From Saliniramus sp050485405 (GTDB lineage: Bacteria > Pseudomonadota > Alphaproteobacteria > Rhizobiales > Beijerinckiaceae): a stretch of DNA of 64,000 nucleotides. The translations under genes were made by a program, and so were the position numbers. Below the pieces are notes generated by a model that did no database searches, was not told the origin of the DNA, and saw only the letters and a list, made by a program, of their open reading frames with translations. The number at the start of each line of letters is the position of its first letter. The first letter of the stretch is position 1. Below are positions 34,378 through 43,016 of the stretch, piece after piece. The stretch covers positions 1-64,000 of the forward strand of contig JBJHBI010000018.1 in the NCBI GenBank assembly GCA_050485405.1. The letters are read 5' to 3'.

Positions 34378-34899
34378 TCAGTCGTGACATTCCGCAGGAC
34401 CGGGATGGCGCCAGATGTCGACCATCTCACCCCGCAGTTCGAATTGCCCGTCCCGCCGCGCATGAAGCCTCTCGGCAACGGCGACGGAAGGAGCGTTCTC
34501 CGGGTCGATGAAGCTGATCAGCGTCTTCAGACCCAAATTCTCATAAGCATGGCGGCGCACCTGCCGTGCGGCTTCGGTGCAATAGCCCTTGCCGCGCGCA
34601 TGGCGCAGGAGCGACCAGCCGAGTTCCTCCTCCGGCCAGCCTTCCGGCTTCCAGAGGCCGCAATAACCGGCGAGTTCACCACTCGCCTTCTCCTCGACCG
34701 CCCAGAGCCCGAAGCCGCGCAGGGCCCAATGGCCGAAGAAGGTCGCGAAGATCCGCCACGCCGCGTTCCGGTTGCAGACCCCGCCGACGAAACGCGCGCT
34801 CTCCTCATCCGCCCAGAAGGCGGCGAAGGGCTCGAAATCCGCCTCGCGCCAGCCGCGCAGGACGAGCCTCTCGGTCGTGAGGACGGGAGCGGCCTGCAT
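34378..34899 (-). CDS. GNAT family N-acetyltransferase (RimJ-like)
   Basis: The 173-residue protein starts LTTERLVLRGWREADFEPF, the typical opening of RimJ/RimL-like acetyltransferases, and has ELGWSLLRHARGKGYCTEAA (about 93-112) as the acetyl-CoA site and a final PENAPSVAVAERLHAR. The ATG at 34899 is 3 bases after the ffh stop, with a GTG just before it. It is inserted between ffh and rpsP, where it would be co-transcribed. A ribosomal protein substrate is tempting but only an inference. Confidence 0.85.
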   Translation of the reverse strand: MQAAPVLTTERLVLRGWREADFEPFAAFWADEESARFVGGVCNRNAAWRIFATFFGHWALRGFGLWAVEEKASGELAGYCGLWKPEGWPEEELGWSLLRHARGKGYCTEAARQVRRHAYENLGLKTLISFIDPENAPSVAVAERLHARRDGQFELRGEMVDIWRHPGPAECHD

Positions 34900-34902
34900 C
34901 AC

Positions 34903-36507
34903 TTACTTCTTGCCCCCACCGAAGGGCAGGCCGAGACCGGGCAGCTTCGGCCCGCTGGCCTTGCCACCACCGAGGCCGGGCAGCGAAGGAGTATCTTTCT
35001 TGCCGGCGATATCCGGCGGCATCGGCGGGATACCGCCGGCACCCATGCCCGGCGGCAATTGCCCGCCCATCTGCTTGCGGACCTGCTCGAGCATTTCCGG
35101 CGTCGGATTGGGCATCCCGCCCGGCATCCCTCCCGGCATTCCACCGGGCATGCCGCCACCGCCGAGGCCGAACATCGAGCCGAGCGCACCGGCGATCCCG
35201 CCGCGCTTGTTCTTGCCCATCTGCTTCATCATGTCCGCCATCTGGCGGTGCATCTTCAGAAGCTTGTTGACGTCCTCGACCTTCATGCCCGCGCCGGCGG
35301 CGATACGCTTCTTGCGCGAGGCCTTGAGGATGTCGGGGCTGCGGCGCTCCTTCGGCGTCATCGAATCGATGATGGCGCATTGGCGCTTGATCACCTTGTC
35401 GTCGATATTCGCGCCTTCGAGCTGCTTCTTCATGGCGCCCATACCGGGCATCATCCCCATCAGCCCGCCGACGCCGCCGATCTTTTCCATCTGCGCGAGC
35501 TGGTTGCGCAGATCGGCCAGGTCGAACTTGCCCTTGCGCATCTTCTCGGCGATGCGTACGGCCTCTTCCTGGTCGATCGATTCCGACGCCTTCTCGACCA
35601 GCGAGACGATGTCGCCCATGCCGAGAATGCGGTTGGCTACGCGCGAGGGGTGGAATTCCTCCAGCGCATCGACCTTCTCGCCGGTACCGATCAGCTTGAT
35701 CGGCTTGCCCGTCACCGCGCGCATCGAGAGCGCCGCGCCACCGCGCGAATCGCCGTCCATGCGGGTGAGCACGATGCCGGTGAGCCCCATCCGCTCGTCG
35801 AAGGCGCGCGCGGTGTTGACCGCGTCCTGACCGGTCAGCGCATCGGCCACGAGCAGCACTTCGTGGGCGTCGACAGCGCGCGCGACTTCCGCCGCCTCGT
35901 CCATCAGCGCCTCGTCGACGGTGACGCGGCCCGCCGTATCGAGCATCACCACGTCATAACCGCCGAGCCGCCCCGCCTCCATGGCGCGGCGCGCGATCTG
36001 CGGCGCGCTCTGGCCGGTGACGATGGGCAGCGTATCGACATCGACCTGCCCGCCCAGCACGGCGAGCTGCTCCATCGCCGCCGGACGACGGGTATCGAGG
36101 GAGGCCATCAGCACGCGTTTTTTATCACGCTCCTTGAGGCGGCGCGCGATCTTGGCGGTGGTCGTCGTCTTACCCGAGCCTTGGAGACCGACCATGAGGA
36201 TCGGCACGGGCGGCGTGGCATTGAGATTGATCGTCTCGGCCTCGGCGCCGAGCATCTCGACGAGGGCGTCGTTGACGATCTTGACGACCATCTGCCCCGG
36301 CGTGACCGATCTGACGACCTCCGCGCCGACCGCCCGCTCGCGTACGCGATCGGTGAAGGTCCGCACCACTTCGAGCGCGACATCCGCCTCGAGCAGGGCG
36401 CGGCGCACCTCGCGCAGGGCGTTCTGCACGTCCTGATCCGAGAGCTTGCCGCGCCGCGTCAGCCCCCCGAGAATGCCGGAAAGGCGTTCGGACAATCCTT
36501 CGAACAT
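34903..36507 (-). CDS. ffh: Signal recognition particle protein
   Basis: Ffh binds 4.5S RNA and signal sequences and works with FtsY. The 534-residue protein has the N domain, GLQGSGKTT (108-116), DTAGR, and the TGTGEKVDALEEFHPSR of the G domain, then a Met-rich M domain (about 325-440) with the RNA-binding SRxKRI-type segment RKKRIAAGAG. The C-terminus is a Gly/Met/Pro-rich tail with four GGMP units in a row. The ATG at 36507 follows GGAAGGGAG; an upstream frame to 36576 is rejected. Confidence 0.96.
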   Translation of the reverse strand: MFEGLSERLSGILGGLTRRGKLSDQDVQNALREVRRALLEADVALEVVRTFTDRVRERAVGAEVVRSVTPGQMVVKIVNDALVEMLGAEAETINLNATPPVPILMVGLQGSGKTTTTAKIARRLKERDKKRVLMASLDTRRPAAMEQLAVLGGQVDVDTLPIVTGQSAPQIARRAMEAGRLGGYDVVMLDTAGRVTVDEALMDEAAEVARAVDAHEVLLVADALTGQDAVNTARAFDERMGLTGIVLTRMDGDSRGGAALSMRAVTGKPIKLIGTGEKVDALEEFHPSRVANRILGMGDIVSLVEKASESIDQEEAVRIAEKMRKGKFDLADLRNQLAQMEKIGGVGGLMGMMPGMGAMKKQLEGANIDDKVIKRQCAIIDSMTPKERRSPDILKASRKKRIAAGAGMKVEDVNKLLKMHRQMADMMKQMGKNKRGGIAGALGSMFGLGGGGMPGGMPGGMPGGMPNPTPEMLEQVRKQMGGQLPPGMGAGGIPPMPPDIAGKKDTPSLPGLGGGKASGPKLPGLGLPFGGGKK

Positions 36508-36845
36508 GCTACTCCCTTCCCGCCTCATGGCTGCGGAGCAGATCAGCGACAACGCAAAACACGCCCGAGGGCGCAACGCGCTGTCGGGCGTGGACCTCCA
36601 GCCTCGAGGACCGGTCGGCGTCTCGCATTTCGGCTCTGCGACGAAATCGAACCCGCTGGTTACGGGGGGTGGCGGGGAAAGTCAAGGGTTGGGCTCATCA
36701 GGCGGGATGCATCACGCTGGGGCGGATCACGCGGGCGGACGGCGCCGCGCGGCGGCGAGACCGTGTGTGGTCGCGTGTTCCCATGAAAAACGGCGACCGG
36801 CTCGGGCCGATCGCCGCTCATTCAGTCGCAACGCGTTATACGCCG
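36508..36845. other. Intergenic region between gyrA and ffh
   Basis: This 338-bp stretch must carry the ffh promoter on the minus strand and holds the gyrA terminator near its right end. Open frames seen here are fragments of long composition-driven frames. I found no RNA gene and no convincing promoter box. Confidence 0.4.
36786..36816 (-). terminator. Rho-independent terminator of gyrA
   Basis: Read on the minus strand, CGGCGATCGGC, a CCGA loop and GCCGGTCGCCG form an 11-bp stem with one G-T pair, followed directly by five T. It begins about 30 bases after the gyrA stop codon. Confidence 0.8.
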
Positions 36846-39695
36846 TCAGGTCTCCGGCTCACCATCTCCCGGCTCGCTATCGCCCAAATCGCCCGCATCC
36901 GGCGCCGGGTCGGCATCCCCCGTATCCGGCCCTTCGATATCCTCCACCTCGTCATCGACCGCGACCGCTTCGGACTCGCCGGCAATGTGCTCGACGGAGA
37001 CGACGCGCTCGTCGGCTGCGGTGTTGAACACGATCACGCCCTGTGTGGAGCGCCCGGCGATGCGGATGCCGTCGACGGGGACGCGGATGGTCTGGCCGCG
37101 ATCGGTGATCAGCATGAGCTGGTCGTGCTGCTCGACGGGGAAGGCGGAGACGAGCTTGCCGTTGCGGTCATTGGTGACCATGGCGACAATGCCTTTGCCC
37201 CCGCGCCCGGTGACCCGGTATTCATAGGCCGAGGAACGCTTGCCGTAGCCGTTTTCCGACAGGGTCAGCACGAATTGCTCGGCGGCCCCCATCTCGGCAT
37301 AACGCTCCTGGCCGAGTTCGATCTCGGCCGCATCCTCGCCATCGACGGGCGCGCCGTTACCGTTGCCGGCTGCGCCTTCCTCCAGCTCGGCGCCGGCGGC
37401 GCGGCGCATGGCGGAGGCGTGCTTGAGATAGGCCTGACGCTCTTCCGCCGTGGCATCGACATGACGCAGGATCGCGAGCGAGATGATCTTGTCGTCCTTG
37501 CCCAGCGCGATGCCGCGTACGCCGGTCGAATCGCGGCCCTTGAAGACACGCACTTCCGGCACGGCGAAGCGGATGCACCGCCCCGTCGCCGTCGTCAGCA
37601 GCACATCGTCATCGGTGGAGCAGACCTGCACGTCGACGATGGCGTCGCCCTCGTCGAGCTTCATCGCGATCTTGCCGGCGCGGTTGACGTTGACGAAATC
37701 CGAGAGCTTGTTGCGCCGGACATTGCCGCGCGCGGTGGCGAACATCACGTCGTAATTGTCCCAGGAATCCTCGTCCTCGGGCAGGGGCATGATCGTGGTG
37801 ATGCGCTCGTCCTGATGGATCGGCAGCATGTTGACCAGCGCCTTGCCCTTGGCATTGGGCGCCGAGAGCGGCAGCCGCCAGACTTTCTCTTTATAGACCT
37901 GCCCGCGCGAGGAGAAGAACAGCACCGGCGTGTGGGTATTGGCCACGAAGAGCCGCGTGACGAAATCCTCCTCGCGGGTCGACATGCCCGAGCGGCCCTT
38001 GCCGCCGCGACGCTGCGCCCGGTAGGTGGAGAGCGGTACGCGCTTGATATAGCCGGCATGCGAGACGGTGACGACCATGTCCTCGCGCTGGATCAGGTCC
38101 TCGTCGTCGAAATCGGCGCCGTATTCGACGAGTTGCGTGCGGCGCGGCGTGGCATAGGCCTCGCGGATCTCGGCGAGTTCGTCGCTGATGATCTGCATGA
38201 TGCGCACGCGCGAGCTCAGGATTTCGAGATATTCGCGGATCTCGTCGGCGAGTGTCTTCAACTCGTCGCCGATCTCGTCCCGGCCGAGCGCGGTGAGGCG
38301 CTGCAGGCGCAGTTCGAGGATGGCGCGGGCCTGCGTCTCCGACAGGCGATAGGTGCCGTCCTCGGCGACGCGGTGCAGCGGATCGTCGACCAGAGCGATA
38401 AGCGGCGCAATATCGTAGGCCGGCCAGTCGCGATCCATCAGCGCCGTGCGCGCCGCATTGGGATCGGGAGCGGTGCGGATGAGCTGGATCACCTCGTCGA
38501 TATTGGCCACCGCGATGGCGAGGCCGCACAGGACATGCGCCCGGTCGCGCGCCTTGCCGAGCAGGAACTTGGTGCGACGGCTGACCACGCTCTCGCGGAA
38601 ATCCACGAAGGCGCGGATCATGTCCTTGAGATTCATCGTCTCCGGACGCCCGCCATTCAGCGCGACCATGTTGCAGCCGAAGGAGGTCTGCAAGGCGGTG
38701 AAGCGGTAGAGCTGGTTGAGCACCACATCGGCCACCGCATCGCGCTTGAGCTCGATGACGATGCGCATGCCGTCGCGATCCGACTCGTCGCGCAGATCGG
38801 AAATACCCTCGACCCGCTTCTCGCGCACCAGTTCCGCGATGCGCTCGATCAGGGTGGACTTGTTCACCTGATAGGGGATCTCGGTGACGATGATCGCCTC
38901 GCGCTCCTTGCGGATCTCCTCGATCTCCGCCTTCGCACGCATGATCACCGAGCCGCGCCCGGTATTATAGGCGGAGCGCGCACCGCCGCGCCCCAGGATC
39001 AGCCCGCCGGTGGGGAAATCCGGGCCGGGGACGATCTCGATCAACTCGTCGATGGTGACGGCGGGATTGTCGATATAGGCGAAGCACGCATCGATCACCT
39101 CGCCGAGATTATGCGGCGGGATGTTCGTGGCCATGCCGACCGCGATGCCGCCGGCGCCGTTGACGAGCAGGTTGGGGAAGCGCGCCGGCAGGACGACGGG
39201 CTCCATTTCCTTGCCGTCGTAGTTCTCGTCGAAATCGACGGTCTCCTTGTCGATATCGTCGAGCAGCGCCACGGCGGGCTTCGCGAGGCGGCACTCGGTA
39301 TAACGCATGGCCGCGGCGGGATCGCCGTCGATCGAGCCGAAATTGCCCTGCCCGTCGATCAGCGGCAGGCGCATGGAGAAGTTCTGCGCCATGCGCACCA
39401 GCGCGTCGTAGATCGCGGAATCGCCGTGCGGGTGATACTTACCCATCACGTCGCCGACGACGCGGGCGCATTTCACATAGGGCTTCTCCGGCATGTAGCC
39501 GTTTTCGTGCATGGCGAAGAGAATGCGCCGGTGCACCGGCTTCAGCCCGTCGCGCACATCGGGAAGCGCGCGCGACACGATCACGCTCATGGCGTAATCG
39601 AGATAGGACTTCTTCATCTCCTCGACGATGGAGATGCTCTTCACGTCGCCGCCGGGGGGCGGGCCATCGGGACGGGTCTGATCGTTATCGGCCAA
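36846..39695 (-). CDS. gyrA: DNA gyrase subunit A
   Basis: GyrA cuts and rejoins DNA in the A2B2 gyrase. The 949-residue protein has the start IVEEMKKSYLDYAMSVIV, the catalytic Tyr132 (RYTE), and the GyrA box QRRGGKG, which marks gyrase rather than topoisomerase IV. Ser93 and Asp97, equal to E. coli Ser83 and Asp87, are both present, so the quinolone pocket is of the sensitive type. The C-terminal wheel has an insert of about 35 residues (GNGNGAPVDGED region), and the end is very acidic. I choose the TTG at 39695 (MADNDQTRPDG); an ATG at 39740 would add 15 residues. Confidence 0.94.
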   Translation of the reverse strand: MADNDQTRPDGPPPGGDVKSISIVEEMKKSYLDYAMSVIVSRALPDVRDGLKPVHRRILFAMHENGYMPEKPYVKCARVVGDVMGKYHPHGDSAIYDALVRMAQNFSMRLPLIDGQGNFGSIDGDPAAAMRYTECRLAKPAVALLDDIDKETVDFDENYDGKEMEPVVLPARFPNLLVNGAGGIAVGMATNIPPHNLGEVIDACFAYIDNPAVTIDELIEIVPGPDFPTGGLILGRGGARSAYNTGRGSVIMRAKAEIEEIRKEREAIIVTEIPYQVNKSTLIERIAELVREKRVEGISDLRDESDRDGMRIVIELKRDAVADVVLNQLYRFTALQTSFGCNMVALNGGRPETMNLKDMIRAFVDFRESVVSRRTKFLLGKARDRAHVLCGLAIAVANIDEVIQLIRTAPDPNAARTALMDRDWPAYDIAPLIALVDDPLHRVAEDGTYRLSETQARAILELRLQRLTALGRDEIGDELKTLADEIREYLEILSSRVRIMQIISDELAEIREAYATPRRTQLVEYGADFDDEDLIQREDMVVTVSHAGYIKRVPLSTYRAQRRGGKGRSGMSTREEDFVTRLFVANTHTPVLFFSSRGQVYKEKVWRLPLSAPNAKGKALVNMLPIHQDERITTIMPLPEDEDSWDNYDVMFATARGNVRRNKLSDFVNVNRAGKIAMKLDEGDAIVDVQVCSTDDDVLLTTATGRCIRFAVPEVRVFKGRDSTGVRGIALGKDDKIISLAILRHVDATAEERQAYLKHASAMRRAAGAELEEGAAGNGNGAPVDGEDAAEIELGQERYAEMGAAEQFVLTLSENGYGKRSSAYEYRVTGRGGKGIVAMVTNDRNGKLVSAFPVEQHDQLMLITDRGQTIRVPVDGIRIAGRSTQGVIVFNTAADERVVSVEHIAGESEAVAVDDEVEDIEGPDTGDADPAPDAGDLGDSEPGDGEPET

Positions 39696-39840
39696 GGTTT
39701 TGCTTTCTCGTCGACACGGTTTATCGGGGCGGGCCGGCACGCATCTGCCGAAGGCCCCGAATCTAGCTGGTAATCAGGCTTTGTGATGGCCGCTTTCGCC
39801 CGCATTTTCAAGCGTTACGGCCAATTCAGCCGGGGATAGT

Positions 39841-40236
39841 TCAGCCGAACACCACCGCATGCATCACGCGGCCCGGAAGCAGGGTGAAAGCGCCGGTCAG
39901 AACGAGGGCGAAAATGAACAGATTGATCATGATCGCCCGATGCGCCTTCACCTTGTGACGGCGTGCCATGACGATGGCGACGACGATCATCACCGTGGTG
40001 AAGACGGACAATCCGTGGATCCAGCTGAACCGCCCGATCACCGGATTGGCGCTGATCAGGAAGGAGGACGTGGTCGTCACCAGCATCAGGCTCACCCAGC
40101 CATAGCCGAGCGCCCGGTGGATCGTCGCACCCGCCGGCGTCGTGAATTGCGCGAGCCCGAGCACCAACGCGCCGAGCGCGGCGAAGGCATGCACCTGGAT
40201 CGCGAGCGGCGCCGCGAGAAGCACATCGAAATTCAT
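39841..40236 (-). CDS. DUF2306-like four-helix membrane protein
   Basis: The 131-residue protein has four hydrophobic segments (about 10-30, 42-62, 72-95 and 104-128). It shows HAFAALGALVLGLAQF and the HRALGYGWVSLM turn; the His and Arg residues by the helices resemble the DUF2306 membrane family. The frame is open upstream to 40440, but the ATG at 40236 is preceded by CAGGA and starts the hydrophobic part. No function is known. It is divergent from uraH with a shared 224-bp gap. Confidence 0.75.
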   Translation of the reverse strand: MNFDVLLAAPLAIQVHAFAALGALVLGLAQFTTPAGATIHRALGYGWVSLMLVTTTSSFLISANPVIGRFSWIHGLSVFTTVMIVVAIVMARRHKVKAHRAIMINLFIFALVLTGAFTLLPGRVMHAVVFG

Positions 40237-40280
40237 TTGCTGATCCTGACGGGAAAACGGCGACCGCCCATCGAACGAAT

Positions 40281-40310
40281 TTGATCGACCAAACATGATC
40301 GGGCGATCAA
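40281..40310. promoter_or_regulatory. Inverted repeat TTGATCG-N16-CGATCAA, possible operator
   Basis: TTGATCG (40281-40287) and CGATCAA (40304-40310) are 7-bp arms in the gap between the DUF2306 gene and uraH. A third GATC-containing piece, ATGATCGG, lies between them. The position fits an operator for the divergent genes. The regulator is unknown and none is encoded next to it. Confidence 0.35.
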
Positions 40311-40460
40311 GACCACGCGACCATTGTCGAGCTTGCGCCGCTTGCGTGCCGCTTGCAACAGCTTCCTTCACACACTCGCCTCCCCGGGGGCTGGAAAGCC
40401 GGCGTGCAAGCTGCTTCATTGGGCGCAGACGAATCGTCAATCAGCAAACGGAGCGCTCCC

Positions 40461-40817
40461 ATGGGCCGCCTGTCCACCCATGTGCTCGATACCGCGAATG
40501 GCAAGCCGGCCGGCGGGGTCGCCGTCACGCTCAGCAGGCTGGAGGATGACGGCAGCCGCACCATCCTCGTCGAGACGCGCACCAATGCCGATGGGCGCAC
40601 CGATGCGCCGCTTCTGACCGGCGAGGCCTTCGCCTGCGGGCGCTACGAGCTCGTCTTCGCCATCGGCGAATATTTTCGCGCCGAGGGCCTGAACCTGCCC
40701 GAACCCGCCTTCCTCGACGAGGTGCCGATCCGCTTCGGCATCGCCGAGCCGAACGGGCATTACCACGTGCCGCTGCTCGCCTCGCCCTGGGGCTGCACCA
40801 CCTATCGCGGGAGTTGA
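40461..40817 (+). CDS. uraH: 5-hydroxyisourate hydrolase
   Basis: HIUase opens 5-hydroxyisourate to OHCU after uricase in purine breakdown. The 118-residue protein starts RLSTHVLDTANGKPA with the active-site His7, and ends exactly with the family's YRGS (115-118). A longer frame opens at 40353, but the ATG at 40461 with GGAG upstream gives the normal size. It is 4 bp before the fused allantoinase/OHCU decarboxylase, forming a two-gene ureide unit. Confidence 0.94.
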   Translation: MGRLSTHVLDTANGKPAGGVAVTLSRLEDDGSRTILVETRTNADGRTDAPLLTGEAFACGRYELVFAIGEYFRAEGLNLPEPAFLDEVPIRFGIAEPNGHYHVPLLASPWGCTTYRGS

Positions 40818-40821
40818 TGCG

Positions 40822-42225
40822 ATGGCCGATTATCCGCGCGACATGATCGGCTATGGCCGCAATCCCCCGCATCCGCGCTGGCCGGGTGACGCGCGGATCT
40901 GCGTGCAGTTCGTGATCAACTACGAAGAAGGCGGCGAGAACAACATCCTGCACGGGGATCGCGCCTCGGAGGCCTTCCTCTCCGACATTATCGGCGCGCA
41001 GCCCTGGCTCGGCCAGCGGCATCCCAGCATGGAATCGCTCTACGAATACGGCTCGCGCGCCGGTTTCTGGCGGCTCCACCGGCTCTTCACCGCCCGCGAC
41101 ATGCCCGTCACCGTCTTCGGCGTGGCGAGCGCCATGGCGCGCAATCCGCAGGCCGTCGGGGCCATGAAGGAGGCCGGCTGGGAAATCGCGAGCCACGGGC
41201 TGAAATGGATCGACTACAAGGATTTCAGCGCCGACGAGGAGCGCGCCCATATCCGCGAGGCGATCCGCATCCAGGAAGAGCTCACCGGCGTCCGCCCGCT
41301 CGGTTTCTATCAGGGCCGCACCTCGCCGGACACGCTCGATCTCGTGATTGAGGAAGGCGGTTTTCTCTACAGCGCGGACAGCTATGCCGACGATCTGCCC
41401 TATTGGGTCGAGAAGGGAGACGCCACCCAGCTCGTCGTGCCCTATACGCTCGATGCCAACGACATGCGCTTCGCCACCGCGCAGGGCTTCAATGCGGGCG
41501 ACCAGTTCTTCACCTATCTCAAGGACACGTTCGATACGCTCTATGCCGAGGGCGAGGATGCGCCGAAGATGATGTCGGTGGGGCTGCATTGCCGCCTCGC
41601 CGGGCGCCCGGGCCGTGCGGCGGCGCTCGCGCGCTTCATCAATTACGTCGCGAGCCACGAGCAGGTCTGGGTGGCGCGCCGCATCGACATTGCCCGCCAC
41701 TGGGCGCGCCATCACCGCCCGGCGCATCTCACCCCCTCGAAGATGGCGCGCGGGCTCTTCATCGGTCTGTTCGGTGACGTGTTCGAGCATTCCACCTGGA
41801 TTGCCGAGCACACCCACGAGGCCGGACTCGGGCCTGAAGGCGATACGGCGGAGGGATTGCACACCGCAATGATGGCGGTGCTCCAAGCCGCTCCGCGCGA
41901 GGCGAAGCTCACCCTGATCCGCGCCCATCCCGATCTCGCCGGGCGCCTGCAAGTCGCGGAAATGGCGCCCGATTCACAGGCCGAACAGGCGTCTGCCGGC
42001 CTCACCGCCCTCACCGAGGAGGAGCGCGACCGCTTCCTCGCCCTCAACGACGCGTATAAAGCGAAATTCGACTTCCCCTTCATCATGGCGGTGAAGGGCC
42101 GCGGCAAGAACGAGATCCTCGCCGCTTTCGAGGCGCGGCTGGAGAATGATCCGGAGACGGAATTCGACACCGCCATGCGCGAGATCGGCCAGATCGCGCT
42201 GCTGCGTTTGCAGGAAAGAGTTTGA
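40822..42225 (+). CDS. Fused allantoinase (PuuE type) and OHCU decarboxylase
   Basis: The 467-residue protein joins two enzymes. Residues about 1-305 are a PuuE polysaccharide-deacetylase-fold allantoinase (NYEEGGENNILHGD, SHGLKWIDYKDF, GFYQGRTSPDT). Residues about 310-467 are an OHCU decarboxylase (UraD) with RAHPDLAGRL, including its catalytic His, and DSQAEQASAGL. The first makes allantoate from allantoin; the second makes S-allantoin from OHCU. With UraH upstream, three consecutive steps lie in two genes. Uricase is not in the window. The fusion is known in alphaproteobacteria. Confidence 0.93.
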   Translation: MADYPRDMIGYGRNPPHPRWPGDARICVQFVINYEEGGENNILHGDRASEAFLSDIIGAQPWLGQRHPSMESLYEYGSRAGFWRLHRLFTARDMPVTVFGVASAMARNPQAVGAMKEAGWEIASHGLKWIDYKDFSADEERAHIREAIRIQEELTGVRPLGFYQGRTSPDTLDLVIEEGGFLYSADSYADDLPYWVEKGDATQLVVPYTLDANDMRFATAQGFNAGDQFFTYLKDTFDTLYAEGEDAPKMMSVGLHCRLAGRPGRAAALARFINYVASHEQVWVARRIDIARHWARHHRPAHLTPSKMARGLFIGLFGDVFEHSTWIAEHTHEAGLGPEGDTAEGLHTAMMAVLQAAPREAKLTLIRAHPDLAGRLQVAEMAPDSQAEQASAGLTALTEEERDRFLALNDAYKAKFDFPFIMAVKGRGKNEILAAFEARLENDPETEFDTAMREIGQIALLRLQERV

Positions 42226-42233
42226 AACCGGCT

Positions 42234-43016
42234 TCAGCCCGCCGAGAGCCCGCCGTCGAGGGCGACAGCGTTCCCCGTCATGAAGCTGTTCGCGTCGCTG
42301 CAAATCCACAGCATCGCATCGACCACTTCCTCGGCCGTCGCCGTGCGCCCCATAGGCACGGCGGAGACGAGGCGTGCGAGCGCCTCGTCGGGTTCGCGCT
42401 GCATGCCGGCGATCATGGCATCGACCATCGGCGTGGATGCGAATGACGGGCACAGGGCGTTGATGCGCACGCCGCGCTTCGCCGTCTCGATCGCCGCCGA
42501 GCGGGTCAGCCCCACCACCGCGTGTTTCGACGCGGCATAGGCAGCGAGCAGCGGTGCGCCGACGAGTCCGGCGACCGAGGCGACGTTGAGGATCACACCG
42601 CCGCGCCCGTCCCGCGCGAATTGCTCCTGCATCAGGGTGATCTCGCGGCGCATGAAATGAAACGTGCCGAGCACGTTCACCCGCATCACCTCTTCCATCA
42701 CCTCGGCGCTCGTCTCCGACAGGCGCATCAGATCCGGCGCGATCCCGGCATTGTTGATCGCGACATCGATCCGCCCGAAAGCCGCGAGGCCCGCCGCGAT
42801 CACGGCCTCGGCTGTGGCTTCGTTCCCGATATCACCGGAATGAGTGGCCACCGCGCCATCCGGCAGCCCGGCTGCGAGCGCCGCGAGCGCATCCGCGTCG
42901 CGATCCGTCAGCACGAGCTTCGCGCCCGCATCAACGAAGCGCCGCGCCGCCGCGCGCCCGAAACCGCCGGCGGCACCGGTGATCAGCACCACCTTGCCGG
43001 TATAATCGGCGCTCAC
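42234..43016 (-). CDS. SDR family NAD(P)-dependent oxidoreductase
   Basis: The 260-residue classical short-chain dehydrogenase has TGAAGGFG for the dinucleotide, Asp at the end of beta-2 (LVLTDRD, favouring NAD), NNAG, a Ser in NVASVAG, and YAASK. The end GNAVALDGGLSAG is usual. The substrate is unknown. Its GTG/ATG start overlaps the end of the phosphotransferase gene by four bases, so they form an operon; in other genomes such SDRs sit with APH-like and acyl-CoA dehydrogenase genes in lipid catabolism. Confidence 0.9.
   Translation of the reverse strand: MSADYTGKVVLITGAAGGFGRAAARRFVDAGAKLVLTDRDADALAALAAGLPDGAVATHSGDIGNEATAEAVIAAGLAAFGRIDVAINNAGIAPDLMRLSETSAEVMEEVMRVNVLGTFHFMRREITLMQEQFARDGRGGVILNVASVAGLVGAPLLAAYAASKHAVVGLTRSAAIETAKRGVRINALCPSFASTPMVDAMIAGMQREPDEALARLVSAVPMGRTATAEEVVDAMLWICSDANSFMTGNAVALDGGLSAG

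Noticed and set aside
34321..36786. An 821-codon plus-strand frame opposite ffh and the acetyltransferase gene
   Set aside because: It spans two unrelated genes and their gap, which no real gene would do, and shows no motif.
36669..39773. A 1034-codon plus-strand frame opposite gyrA
   Set aside because: gyrA on the minus strand has all catalytic motifs. The plus product is a composition shadow with many His/Arg/Asp and no domain.
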